Source: Gallionellaceae bacterium UBA6222
Lineage (GTDB): Bacteria; Pseudomonadota; Gammaproteobacteria; Burkholderiales; Gallionellaceae
DNA length: 20,359 nt
Reading direction: 5' to 3'
Assembly (NCBI GenBank): GCA_002421915.1
Contig: DISA01000061.1
Coordinates: 1 to 20,359, forward strand
The notes under the pieces were generated by a model that saw only the letters and a list, made by a program, of their open reading frames with translations, was not told the DNA's origin and made no database searches. Position numbers and translations under genes: made by a program. Of the stretch, positions 7,306 through 14,590 are shown piece by piece; positions within the stretch are counted from its first letter, which is position 1, and each line of letters opens with the position of its first letter.

Positions 7306-8166
7306 TCACGTCAACTTGAACTGTTGCACCCATACTTTGGGATTACGCCTGGTTTCATTGCAACGAGCTACCAGTTCGTTATTCAGAGATTGATCGAATG
7401 GAACAACCATGTAACCGGAATCCATTTCGCCAATGAATAGGCAAGCCCTCTTTTCAATCAAATGGATTCCAACCAACAAACACAAGCAAGCATCCAAGCA
7501 GTCTTGGTCGAGTTTTTTTGGTGTTGGATTGTCTCTTGCTTGCGTTAGCCATTCAGCTATGGATTTCAATCCAAATGAATTAAAAAATTCAGCAGAGTTA
7601 TTGCAAACATATTTCCAGTCATCACTGAATGTGGGGCCCTTCTTGCTGGGGTTGTATTTTGAAAGTCGTCCAGTTGGTCTAGGTCGAGGGTGATTATCTT
7701 CACGCCCCCATCCCATCGCAATCATCGCTAAAACGGGGTACGTTTCTATCACGCCGCTTCCTTTCAAAGGCAATTTTATTGGATCGAAGGCTCCACCGAA
7801 TGCTTCCAAGAATGTCCAAATCGAAGCAGCATCGCCAAACAAGTCAGCTTTGCCGGTATTGGATGACTGTACGCCGCCATAACGCCTACCAACAGGCGAG
7901 CTGACGATATTCTCGACAGCTCTTTGTCCACTTGATTTTGTGACGATGGTCGGTTGGTCTATCAGTATCAGGACCGAGTCTGGTGAATGCTCTTTTTGCC
8001 AAGCTTTGATTATTTTACTTACACCATTTTGACTGGCTTCATTGAAACTTGCTGCTTGCGGATTGCTCAGTGCCGTGTAGCAGTCGTTCTCCTTCAATAC
8101 ACCAACAATAGCGCCAGTGTTATTGGCAGACCAAGCAGAATCAAAACCGATGGCTAGTATTTTCAT
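7306..8166 (-). CDS. DUF429 family protein (predicted RNase H-like nuclease)
   Basis: A 286-residue protein of the DUF429 family, predicted to adopt an RNase H-like fold. Visible conserved acidic points are D9 in IGFDSAW, D70 in LILIDQP, the Glu in VIETYPVLAM, and an Asp near residue 220 in a DQDCLDACLCLL segment. GRRYGGVQSSNTGKADLFG is a further conserved block in the middle. No characterised reaction is known to me; nuclease activity is a fold-based prediction. It is the first gene of the AT-rich three-gene island, with a weak ribosome site (the region upstream of 8166 reads gagcgcattttATG). The neighbouring HD hydrolase and OGFr protein suggest an accessory, possibly nucleotide- or nucleic-acid-directed function. 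Confidence 0.82.
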   Translation of the reverse strand: MKILAIGFDSAWSANNTGAIVGVLKENDCYTALSNPQAASFNEASQNGVSKIIKAWQKEHSPDSVLILIDQPTIVTKSSGQRAVENIVSSPVGRRYGGVQSSNTGKADLFGDAASIWTFLEAFGGAFDPIKLPLKGSGVIETYPVLAMIAMGWGREDNHPRPRPTGRLSKYNPSKKGPTFSDDWKYVCNNSAEFFNSFGLKSIAEWLTQARDNPTPKKLDQDCLDACLCLLVGIHLIEKRACLFIGEMDSGYMVVPFDQSLNNELVARCNETRRNPKVWVQQFKLT

Positions 8167-8241
8167 AAAATGCGCTCAGCGAACATACCTTGGAATGCAA
8201 AATTGTCGATGGCGACTGGCTGCTGTTGGGACACAGCGGTT

Positions 8242-8268
8242 ACTTTAGCACAGGCACATATTTGTCAG
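8242..8268 (-). promoter_or_regulatory. Possible promoter of the DUF429-HD-OGFr operon
   Basis: On the - strand, CTGACA (8268-8263) and TGCTAAAGT (8250-8242) resemble a -35 and an extended -10 element. The spacer is only 15 bases and TAAAGT matches the consensus at four of six positions, so this is tentative. The remainder of the 169-base gap 8167-8335 holds nothing else I can support. Confidence 0.25.
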
Positions 8269-8335
8269 CATGGCCGAGAATGCGCCCCTGGAAGAATCCA
8301 ACTTCAACGATGAGTACTGCCAGACTGTCCGTGAA

Positions 8336-9160
8336 TTAGTCCCCGGCCGCCAACCGGATGGTGTATTGCCCCGACTTTTCGTCTTTCACCAACACCACCA
8401 GTTTGTGCTGCTGCGCGTCTTCCATCAATTCCTTGAACGAGCGGTAGCCGTAATACGATTCGTTGAAGCCGGGTTTGCGCCGTTGCATGGTGGGTTTGAC
8501 CATCGAACCCCAGAGTTTTTCGTCCGAACCGCGTTCGGAGATGAGTCCTTCGACAGTTTCGACCAGGAAGTCCATCGCCTCCTGTTTCTTGTCGTCTTCA
8601 CCTTTGACAGCATTCGGTTTGGCGGTTTCGGGTTTCACTTTGGCCGGCACTTTCTTGGCGGCCTGTTTTTTCTTGGCCTCCTGCACGCGCACGAGGTCGT
8701 CGTAGAAGATGAACTCGTCACAGTTGGCACTTAACAAATCGGAGGTTGAATCCTTGACGCCGATGCCGATGACGTATTTGTTGTTCTCGCGCAGCTTGGA
8801 TACCAGCGGTGAAAAATCCGAGTCGCCGCTGATGATTACGAAGGTGTCGACGTGGGCTTTGGTATAGCAGAGGTCGAGCGCATCGACGACCATGCGGATG
8901 TCGGCGGAGTTCTTGCCGCTTTGCCGCACATGGGGGATCTCGATGAGCTCGAAGGCCGCCTCGTGCATGGTGGCCTTGAATTCCTTGTAACGGTCCCAGT
9001 CGCAATAGGCTTTCTTGACCACAATGCTGCCTTTGAGCAGCAGGCGTTCCAGCACTTTCTTGATGTCGAACTGCGCGTACTTGGCATCGCGCACGCCGAG
9101 CGCGACGTTCTCAAAATCGCAGAACAGTGCCATGTTGGTGATCTCGGGTTGGTTTGCCAT
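8336..9160 (-). CDS. NYN-domain protein with C-terminal OST-HTH/LOTUS domain
   Basis: A 274-residue protein. The N-terminal NYN (PIN-like) domain at about 8-150 has the expected acidic set: D15 in CDFENV, D87 and D93 in SADIRMVVDALDL, and D113/D115 in IISGDSDFSPLV. These would bind metal for RNA cleavage. A Lys/Ala-rich linker follows at about 160-195. The C-terminal 75 residues, containing LWGSMVKPTMQRRKPGF and YGYRSFKELMEDA, form a LOTUS/OST-HTH winged helix that binds RNA, probably structured or G-rich. This pair of domains is widespread in bacteria and related to eukaryotic MARF1, but its bacterial role is largely unknown. AAGGAG five bases before 9160 fixes the start. It lies 56 bases downstream of the FAD oxidase. 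Confidence 0.9.
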   Translation of the reverse strand: MANQPEITNMALFCDFENVALGVRDAKYAQFDIKKVLERLLLKGSIVVKKAYCDWDRYKEFKATMHEAAFELIEIPHVRQSGKNSADIRMVVDALDLCYTKAHVDTFVIISGDSDFSPLVSKLRENNKYVIGIGVKDSTSDLLSANCDEFIFYDDLVRVQEAKKKQAAKKVPAKVKPETAKPNAVKGEDDKKQEAMDFLVETVEGLISERGSDEKLWGSMVKPTMQRRKPGFNESYYGYRSFKELMEDAQQHKLVVLVKDEKSGQYTIRLAAGD

Positions 9161-9178
9161 GTGCGCTCCTTCGTTGCG

Positions 9179-9207
9179 TGAAATCCCGACTGCGCGGGAA
9201 TGACGGT
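9179..9207. repeat. REP-like short palindrome between NYN and FAD-oxidase genes
   Basis: The + strand segment AATCCCGACTGCGCGGGAAT, followed by GACGG, has TCCCG and CGGGA arms around a six-base loop. It resembles the short dispersed CGTCATTCCCGC-type repeat common between genes in proteobacteria. Only one copy is visible here, so the repeat status is from recall. It may also stall or end transcription of the FAD-oxidase gene. Confidence 0.4.
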
Positions 9208-9216
9208 GCTTGCGGT

Positions 9217-10668
9217 TTAAATCACTTTGCCCGGGTTCATCAACCCGTGCGGATCAAGCACCTGCTTGATGCTGCGCATCAGCTCCATTTCCACTTCACT
9301 CCTGTAGCGGGCGATTTCTTCCCGCTTCATTTGCCCCACGCCGTGCTCGGCGGCAATGCTGCCTTCAAGCTCTTGCACAATTTCATATACGATGTGATTT
9401 ACGTTATGTTCTTGCTGCTGAATAAAGTCTTTGTTCTGTGCCGTATCCGGCATGGAGATGTTGTAGTGGACGTTGCCATCACCCATGTGGCCGAAGGCAA
9501 CAATGCGGATGTCGGGAAAAGTATGGCGCAACGCTGTACCGGCCCGGGTGAGGAATTCAGCCACGAGGCTGACCGGCACCGAGATATCGTGTTTGATACT
9601 CACGCCTTCAGCCTTTTGCGCCTCGGCGATGTTCTTGCGCAGCTTCCACCACCGTTCGGCTTTGGTGTCGTCCGCGGTGATGCCAAACTCAAGCACCCCC
9701 GCGCCAAAAGAGTCGAGTGCATCACGCAGAGCCGCTTCCAGCGGCACGGGCAACACATTGGCCAATTGGGTGATGATGATCCATTCGTGTTGTCTGGCGA
9801 ACGGTTCGCGGGTGTCGGCGATATGCCTGAACACCAGATCAAGACAGGAACGCGAGATCAGCTCGAAGGCGTTAATCATGTCACCGCAGGTCGCGCGCAG
9901 ATGTGCCAGCAGCGCCACGCCGACCACCGGGTCGCGTACCGCGATACAGGCTGTTGCCACCGACTTCGGTAAAGGATAGAGCTTGAGCACGGCGGCGGTG
10001 ATGATACCGAGCGTGCCTTCCGCGCCGATGAACAGCTGCTTCAGGTCATAACCGGTATTGTCCTTGCGCAAGCTGCGCAACCCATCCCAGATACGCCCGT
10101 CCGGCAAGACAACCTCCAACCCAAGCACCAAGTTGCGCGCGGTACCATAGCGCAACACATTGATGCCGCCCGCGTTGGTTGAAAGGTTGCCACCGATCTC
10201 ACAGTGCGGCGCAACGGCGGTGAGTCCCAGAGGAAACAGGCGATCCGCCTGCTCCGGTGCGGCGTAGAGCGACTCCAGTTTGCACCCTGCCTCCACCGTC
10301 ATGGTGTAGTTGACCGCGTCGACATTGCGGATACGGTTCATGCGCGAAAGGTTGATGACGATCTGTTGACCGGCATCCTTTAGCGGTACGGAACCGCCGC
10401 ACAGACTGGTGTTGCCGCCTTGCGGCACAACGGCGATGTTGTTCGCCGCACACAGTTTAACCACGGCGCTGACCTGCCGCGTATCAGACGGGAACACCAC
10501 CGCCAGCGCATCGCCCTGATAACGCCCGCGCCAATCCTTGCAGTACGCGGCGGCGGCAGCACCCGTCAAAACGCCATCGCCGCCTGTGACGGCGGCGATG
10601 GCGTCATGCAAATCCCTTCCAACAGTATTTTTTGAGTTATCACGCACGGAACAACTTTCGTCTGTCAT
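9217..10668 (-). CDS. FAD-linked D-2-hydroxyacid dehydrogenase (GlcD/D-lactate/D-2-hydroxyglutarate type)
   Basis: A 483-residue flavoprotein of the COG0277 family, which oxidises D-2-hydroxyacids and usually passes electrons to quinone, a flavoprotein or a cytochrome. The PP-loop for FAD is PQGGNTSLCGGSVP (82-95), followed by GGNLSTNAGGINVLRYG (159-175) and IGAEGTLGIITAA. The C-terminal cap has the metal-binding HMGDGNVHYN (394-403) and AAEHGVGQMK (439-448), ending GLMNPGKVI. No signal peptide or membrane helix is visible, so it is a cytosolic or peripheral protein. GGNTSLCGGSVP is closest in style to D-lactate and D-2-hydroxyglutarate dehydrogenases; the substrate is not settled. It begins 23 bases after the tetraheme cytochrome stop and may be read through from that cluster. 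Its ribosome site is weak. Confidence 0.88.
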   Translation of the reverse strand: MTDESCSVRDNSKNTVGRDLHDAIAAVTGGDGVLTGAAAAAYCKDWRGRYQGDALAVVFPSDTRQVSAVVKLCAANNIAVVPQGGNTSLCGGSVPLKDAGQQIVINLSRMNRIRNVDAVNYTMTVEAGCKLESLYAAPEQADRLFPLGLTAVAPHCEIGGNLSTNAGGINVLRYGTARNLVLGLEVVLPDGRIWDGLRSLRKDNTGYDLKQLFIGAEGTLGIITAAVLKLYPLPKSVATACIAVRDPVVGVALLAHLRATCGDMINAFELISRSCLDLVFRHIADTREPFARQHEWIIITQLANVLPVPLEAALRDALDSFGAGVLEFGITADDTKAERWWKLRKNIAEAQKAEGVSIKHDISVPVSLVAEFLTRAGTALRHTFPDIRIVAFGHMGDGNVHYNISMPDTAQNKDFIQQQEHNVNHIVYEIVQELEGSIAAEHGVGQMKREEIARYRSEVEMELMRSIKQVLDPHGLMNPGKVI

Positions 10669-10691
10669 GATTCATGGAGATACTGATAAGG

Positions 10692-11522
10692 TCATTCGGT
10701 CTCGCTGCGTTCATGACTGGCATTCTTCATGCCCCGAGGCAGGGGCGGCGGCGGCTCCGGTTTTACCGGGTTAAATCTGTTCTTCTGAACCGTGTGCGGG
10801 TTGTGGCATTCCGTACACACCCACCAACGTCTCTTGCCTCCATCCGATGCCCAAGAGCCGATTATCTTCCCGTGTATCCCTGCCCTCCAGTCTATGTATT
10901 TTTCACCGTGGCATTCCCCGCATATTCTTTGGGGCTGATTGAAGCTTATTTTATCCCCCCTGCGGTTCATCAATTTATTGCGATTCGTTGGGCTGTGGCA
11001 ATCGAGGCACCACACGGCACCACGACCGTGCTGCAACTCGAGAGAATTCTCGACGATATCCTGGTGCATCGACAGCAACCTCGGCTTCCCGTCTTTCGGG
11101 TTTGGCACGGTCTTCCCGTCATGGCAGGTCTTGCAACCATTTGGGCCCAGATTGAAATAGGTCAAATGAGGCTCTCTGGGTTTCACAACCGCGTTTGCAA
11201 AATTGCCGTGTGTCTGATCTTTTATTTCCGGCATCGCCCCCATCGGTATCGTTCCTTCATAGGGGTCGCCGTACCACAAGACGGCCCCTGTCGTCTTTGA
11301 GCATTTGATGCTTGGAAAACCATACTCGGGGACAGCGTTCTCGGTCCTGGAAACAGTTGCGTAATCTTCCCGGCTTTCATAACAATCCGTTACCGGCTTG
11401 GCGGTCTGTGTTTCGGCATTTTCTCCTGCTGCGCTGGCGACTTTACAGGACCCCATCCCGACGATGAGGAAGCCGCTCAAGGCAAACACGACGATTCTCG
11501 ATGCTTTATGCAGGCAAATCAT
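10692..11522 (-). CDS. Exported tetraheme cytochrome c
   Basis: A 276-residue exported c-type cytochrome with four CxxCH haem sites: CKTCH (130-134), CLDCH (172-176), CGECH (201-205) and CTECH (236-240). Many extra histidines (for example those in SMHQDIV, LQHGRG, GIHGK and NPHTV) could give bis-His ligation. An N-terminal hydrophobic segment (about 8-24) ends in GMGSC, so C26 could be lipidated, though the lipobox is not canonical. Cleavage near residue 32 by ordinary signal peptidase is the alternative. The C-terminus is Pro-rich (KPEPPPPLPRG). The ribosome site GAGGAG lies six bases upstream of 11522. Last of the redox cluster, it is the likely periplasmic electron exit or entry for the NrfD/ferredoxin pair. 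I do not recognise the exact family. Confidence 0.88.
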   Translation of the reverse strand: MICLHKASRIVVFALSGFLIVGMGSCKVASAAGENAETQTAKPVTDCYESREDYATVSRTENAVPEYGFPSIKCSKTTGAVLWYGDPYEGTIPMGAMPEIKDQTHGNFANAVVKPREPHLTYFNLGPNGCKTCHDGKTVPNPKDGKPRLLSMHQDIVENSLELQHGRGAVWCLDCHSPTNRNKLMNRRGDKISFNQPQRICGECHGEKYIDWRAGIHGKIIGSWASDGGKRRWWVCTECHNPHTVQKNRFNPVKPEPPPPLPRGMKNASHERSETE

Positions 11523-11598
11523 TTGATACTCCTCATATTCTGTCTATCCACAAGCCCCCGGCACATTCTGCCGCAGGGATGCCGAAAAACATGATTCC

Positions 11599-12846
11599 TC
11601 AATGCTGCACTGCCTTGCGTGGCGGCGATTTGCGATACCGGACTTCGCCCGTCAGTATGCCGATCGCGCCCTTTATGATCAGTGTCAGCCAAAGGAATGC
11701 CACCGCCCAGATAAACAGCACGTTCAAGAATTCGATCAGGGTCGTGTGGTACTCGGTGTATTCACCGAGAGGAGACGGGCTGAAGGCCGGAAACACAAGA
11801 ACCATCGGCTTCTCAACCAGCACCCCAAAGAAAACCAGGAGGCATACGATCGGAAGCCAGAAGTTATAACTTCTTCTGACCCCCGGAAAGAGCAGCGCAA
11901 TAAAGCAACCAATCAGCGTGCCGATGTCGCCCCAGAACCATGGGACATACTTGTTCAGCCCGTTATGTCCAAACATGGTGTACTTCAGCGAAGCAGCATG
12001 CTCTGTGCTCGAATAAAGAACAGAAAATATCTCTGCTGCAAACACCAACATCAGGATTCCCAGACTCCATGCAATTATTGTGGTGAGCAGATCGATGATC
12101 GAGTCGTTAATCTGAAGCTTGGAATATTTCCTGGTCAGGAGAAAAATCAGGATGATCAGCGCCGGTCCCGATGCGCCCGCCATCGACAGAAATCCAAACG
12201 GCAAAACTGCGGTTGCCCACGGCACCATGCGCGCATTGCTGGCAAGCACAAATGCGGTAACGATATGGATCAGGGGACCCCAGGCAATGGCCAGATAGAC
12301 GATCGGTGTGAACCATCTTGCCAAATGCTTGGAATCAAATGTGCCGACATATTTGTTGTAAAGGATATATACAACACCGGTCAGATTCAGTAACAAATAG
12401 ACGTTCAGGACGATCGTGTCATAGACGAGCATCGAGTTGGGAAAGTTCAGGAATCCTATACCGGGTATCATGTGAAACAACCTGTCCGGCCTTCCCATGT
12501 GGTACAGAATGAACGTGATCCCTGTCGCCACAAACACCATGGCGATTATCTCGCCTATCACGGCAAGCTCCTTGATGTCTTTGCGATGGTAAAAATATCC
12601 CGGTGCGACCACCAATACGGCTGCCGCGGCAACGTGCGCCGTAAAAACAAAGTTTGCAAAGAACATCTCCAGGGGGATCTGGTCGGTTGCCCCGGTCAGG
12701 ATGAGCCCCTCGGAAAACTGCCGGTATGATGTGTAAAGGCCAACCAGAATGAAGAAAAACAGAAAGAGCATCCACGCGTAGAAAAAAGGGCCGCCCTTGA
12801 TGGCATACAGGCTGATGTCCCTTGCAAAAGACCATGCTTTTTTCAT
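11599..12846 (-). CDS. NrfD/PsrC-type integral membrane quinone-interacting subunit
   Basis: A 415-residue polytopic membrane protein with about nine to ten hydrophobic segments, starting at about 20-42 (FFYAWMLFLFFFILVGLYTSY). The block ITFILYHMGRPDRLFHMIPG near residues 119-138 is typical of NrfD/PolD/PsrC family proteins. In this family the helices bind the quinone and the subunit docks to a periplasmic four-cluster ferredoxin. The length and the FGVLVEKPMVLVFPAFSPSPLG loop before the last helix pair fit the longer DsrP/HybB/Cbc-like branch rather than the 300-residue NrfD of E. coli. The ribosome site GAGGG includes the stop codon of the ferredoxin gene, nine bases ahead, so the two are translationally linked. 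It is followed 76 bases later by the tetraheme cytochrome. Confidence 0.92.
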   Translation of the reverse strand: MKKAWSFARDISLYAIKGGPFFYAWMLFLFFFILVGLYTSYRQFSEGLILTGATDQIPLEMFFANFVFTAHVAAAAVLVVAPGYFYHRKDIKELAVIGEIIAMVFVATGITFILYHMGRPDRLFHMIPGIGFLNFPNSMLVYDTIVLNVYLLLNLTGVVYILYNKYVGTFDSKHLARWFTPIVYLAIAWGPLIHIVTAFVLASNARMVPWATAVLPFGFLSMAGASGPALIILIFLLTRKYSKLQINDSIIDLLTTIIAWSLGILMLVFAAEIFSVLYSSTEHAASLKYTMFGHNGLNKYVPWFWGDIGTLIGCFIALLFPGVRRSYNFWLPIVCLLVFFGVLVEKPMVLVFPAFSPSPLGEYTEYHTTLIEFLNVLFIWAVAFLWLTLIIKGAIGILTGEVRYRKSPPRKAVQH

Positions 12847-12855
12847 GTTGTGCCC

Positions 12856-13923
12856 TCAACCGATGTAGTAGAAGAATTTCGGGTAAGTGCCAAATTCTTC
12901 CTTGAATCTGAACACCCTCTTCGTCGCCAGCACTTTTCTGACATCGCTTTCGGGATCGAGCAGATTGCCGAATTTCCTGGCACCAACGGGGCAGGCTTCC
13001 AGGCACGCGGGGTTCCGGCCTTCCCGTGTTCTCTGCACGCAGAAGGTGCATTTTTCCATGACCCCTTTCATCCGCGGCCTGTTCCCGAAATAGTGGGTCT
13101 TGGGATTCATCTCTTCTGCGGGAAGATTGGGTTCGCCCCAATTGAAACGCCTCGCGTGGTAGGGGCAGGCCAGCTGGCACATGCGGCAGCCTATGCACCA
13201 GTTGTAATCGATCAAAACCACGCCGGCATGATCCCTGAATGTCGCCCTCACAGGGCACGCCTTTACACAGGGAGGTTTCTCACACTGTTGGCACTGGACA
13301 GGCATGTAAAAGAAGTCCTTGTCAGGAACTGCTTCGTCCTGGTAATAACTTTGTGCGCCTTCAGTGGTCAGGCCGGCAGGGTGATAGGCATTTCCGCCAA
13401 CCTGCACGCCGTAATCGCCAAATCTGCTTTTCTCGGGATAACCCTTCTCCAACTCCTCCGCCGAAAATGAAATGTTCCCCTTCGGTATTTTCATTACCTG
13501 TATCCATTGAATCGCCGACTCTCCGCGTGACTGGTTGTTCTCTTCGGCACACGCATGAACACATCGCCTGCAGCCTATGCACTTCGACATGTCAAGGGCA
13601 TAGCCGAACAGCACGCCGTCCGGCGCAGCGACATCGGAAACGGTTGTTTTTTTCCCGTACTGGGCGCTATATCTTTTTTCGAGCCGCGCGATGGCCTGTT
13701 TCTTTTCCTCGTCAGACATCAGTACAAAATGCCCTTGAAAGAATTCGGCAACGGTCACCTCGGCATCCGCAGAGTTTGCCTCTTCCACAACAGCAGCGGC
13801 AGACGATTCGGATGCCACAACCAGCGCGGCAGCACTCGAAGTGCACACATATCTCAAGAAATCCCTCCGGCTATTATCCAAATCTGCCGACTCTTCCGGA
13901 TTTGTATTGTTTTCTTCTGACAT
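12856..13923 (-). CDS. Tat-exported 4x[4Fe-4S] ferredoxin subunit (DsrO/NrfC/TtrB-like)
   Basis: A 355-residue iron-sulfur electron-transfer subunit. The twin-arginine signal is SRRDFL (18-23) followed by a hydrophobic stretch to about residue 45, so it folds with its clusters in the cytoplasm and is exported to the periplasmic face. Sixteen cysteines form four cluster motifs: C115-C118-C121-C125, C211-C214-C219-C223, C243-C246-C249-C253 and C292-C295-C307-C311. A segment at 55-100 between signal and clusters (VAEFFQGHFVLMSDEEKK onward) is helical and unusual. I prefer the ATG at 13923, with GGGGA five to seven bases upstream; in-frame ATGs at 13929 and 13935 are alternatives. It pairs with the downstream NrfD-type protein. 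No molybdopterin subunit accompanies it in the window. Confidence 0.9.
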   Translation of the reverse strand: MSEENNTNPEESADLDNSRRDFLRYVCTSSAAALVVASESSAAAVVEEANSADAEVTVAEFFQGHFVLMSDEEKKQAIARLEKRYSAQYGKKTTVSDVAAPDGVLFGYALDMSKCIGCRRCVHACAEENNQSRGESAIQWIQVMKIPKGNISFSAEELEKGYPEKSRFGDYGVQVGGNAYHPAGLTTEGAQSYYQDEAVPDKDFFYMPVQCQQCEKPPCVKACPVRATFRDHAGVVLIDYNWCIGCRMCQLACPYHARRFNWGEPNLPAEEMNPKTHYFGNRPRMKGVMEKCTFCVQRTREGRNPACLEACPVGARKFGNLLDPESDVRKVLATKRVFRFKEEFGTYPKFFYYIG

Positions 13924-13959
13924 TAGCATCCCCATTCACGAACGGTATGGAACAAGACC

Positions 13960-14235
13960 CTAAGAGATTTCCTTGTAATGGCAACGCAGCAACTCATCCA
14001 GCCTCTGCGTTTTTTCCGCGTCAGTCATAATGACCAAACGGTTTCCCAGCAAAGCTTCTTCCTGCTGCACCGCATCATCTGTGTACTTCCCCGCAACCCC
14101 CACGGTCGGCGAAGTTGCCCCGGAAATCAAAGTCTTCACATAACCTGCCGCCGCTATAACGCCCACGGCTGCCGCTACTTTTCCGAGAAAAGAACGTCTG
14201 GAATTTTTGTTATCTGTCATGGCTGTCTCTTTCAT
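13960..14235 (-). CDS. Small Tat-signal protein of the redox cluster
   Basis: A 91-residue protein with a clear twin-arginine signal, SRRSFLG (12-18), followed by a hydrophobic alanine-rich stretch (19-38). The mature part is only about 45 residues and carries no cofactor motif. Its C-terminal segment LVIMTDAEKTQRLDELLRCH (67-86) resembles residues 66-85 of the downstream ferredoxin subunit, which also follow a Tat signal. It could be a small partner exported with the complex or a chaperone-like cap. The start at 14235 has AGGAAGG five bases upstream; a second ATG at 14220 also retains the Tat motif. It lies 43 bases after the 77-residue gene and 36 before the ferredoxin. I know no function. 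Confidence 0.82.
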   Translation of the reverse strand: MKETAMTDNKNSRRSFLGKVAAAVGVIAAAGYVKTLISGATSPTVGVAGKYTDDAVQQEEALLGNRLVIMTDAEKTQRLDELLRCHYKEIS

Positions 14236-14278
14236 AAGAACCTTCCTGATCCATTTACATCACGAAGATTTATAAATG

Positions 14279-14512
14279 CTAAGCGCCCATTTTCCTCGGC
14301 AGATGCGCGCGCAAACGGCAGAGTGCGTCTGTCAGAACTGCATATCTCTCAAAATATTCCCTCGTAAGCCTCGCGCCCTCTTCATCAGTAGTCTCCGCAT
14401 TGCCAACGCCGCTCATTGCCGCGCGCATGAGATCGGTCAATTGATTGTGAAACAGCGCCGCCTCATCCTCGGAGGAAAATTCCAACACTTTATTTTTGGG
14501 GTTATATTTCAT
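14279..14512 (-). CDS. Hypothetical 77-residue protein of the redox cluster
   Basis: A 77-residue acidic-to-neutral, probably cytosolic protein with no signal or membrane helix. It appears largely helical (EDEAALFHNQLTDLMRAAM and LTREYFERYAVLTDALCRLR). I do not recognise a family. It sits between the monoheme cytochrome and the small Tat gene on the same strand, with 43 bases to the latter, which argues that it is real. The start is the ATG at 14512, yet no ribosome site is visible: the 11 bases before it follow directly on a strong hairpin. Translation may therefore depend on that structure, or a different start may be used. A role in assembly or Tat targeting of the complex is only a guess. 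Confidence 0.62.
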   Translation of the reverse strand: MKYNPKNKVLEFSSEDEAALFHNQLTDLMRAAMSGVGNAETTDEEGARLTREYFERYAVLTDALCRLRAHLPRKMGA

Positions 14513-14523
14513 TGCGACAACGG

Positions 14524-14563
14524 ACTGATTGGCATGACCGATAAAGCGGCCATGCCAATCAGT
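14524..14563 (-). promoter_or_regulatory. 17-bp intercistronic hairpin upstream of the 77-residue gene
   Basis: Perfect 13-base arms, ACTGATTGGCATG (14524-14536) and CATGCCAATCAGT (14551-14563), enclose 14 bases that extend the stem on the - strand by four pairs (GCCG with CGGT, one G-T wobble), leaving a six-base loop CTTTAT. No T run follows on the - strand, so it is not a standard terminator for the cluster. It could protect or process the mRNA, attenuate transcription or gate translation of the next gene, whose start is 11 bases beyond it. Confidence 0.75.
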
Positions 14564-14590
14564 AAGTTATTTCTGGAATCACTGCAACAA

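Noticed and set aside
8270..8734. + strand frame starting MAENAPLEES, opposite the end of the NYN gene
   Set aside because: The first 24 residues look protein-like, but the rest is antisense to the NYN gene and Phe/His-rich; no ribosome site or family match.
9154..9972. + strand frame opposite the FAD dehydrogenase
   Set aside because: Antisense shadow of a gene with intact FAD and metal motifs.
14524..14563. Rho-independent terminator between the monoheme and 77-residue genes
   Set aside because: The hairpin is strong, but the - strand sequence after it is CCGTTGTCGCA, with no T run.
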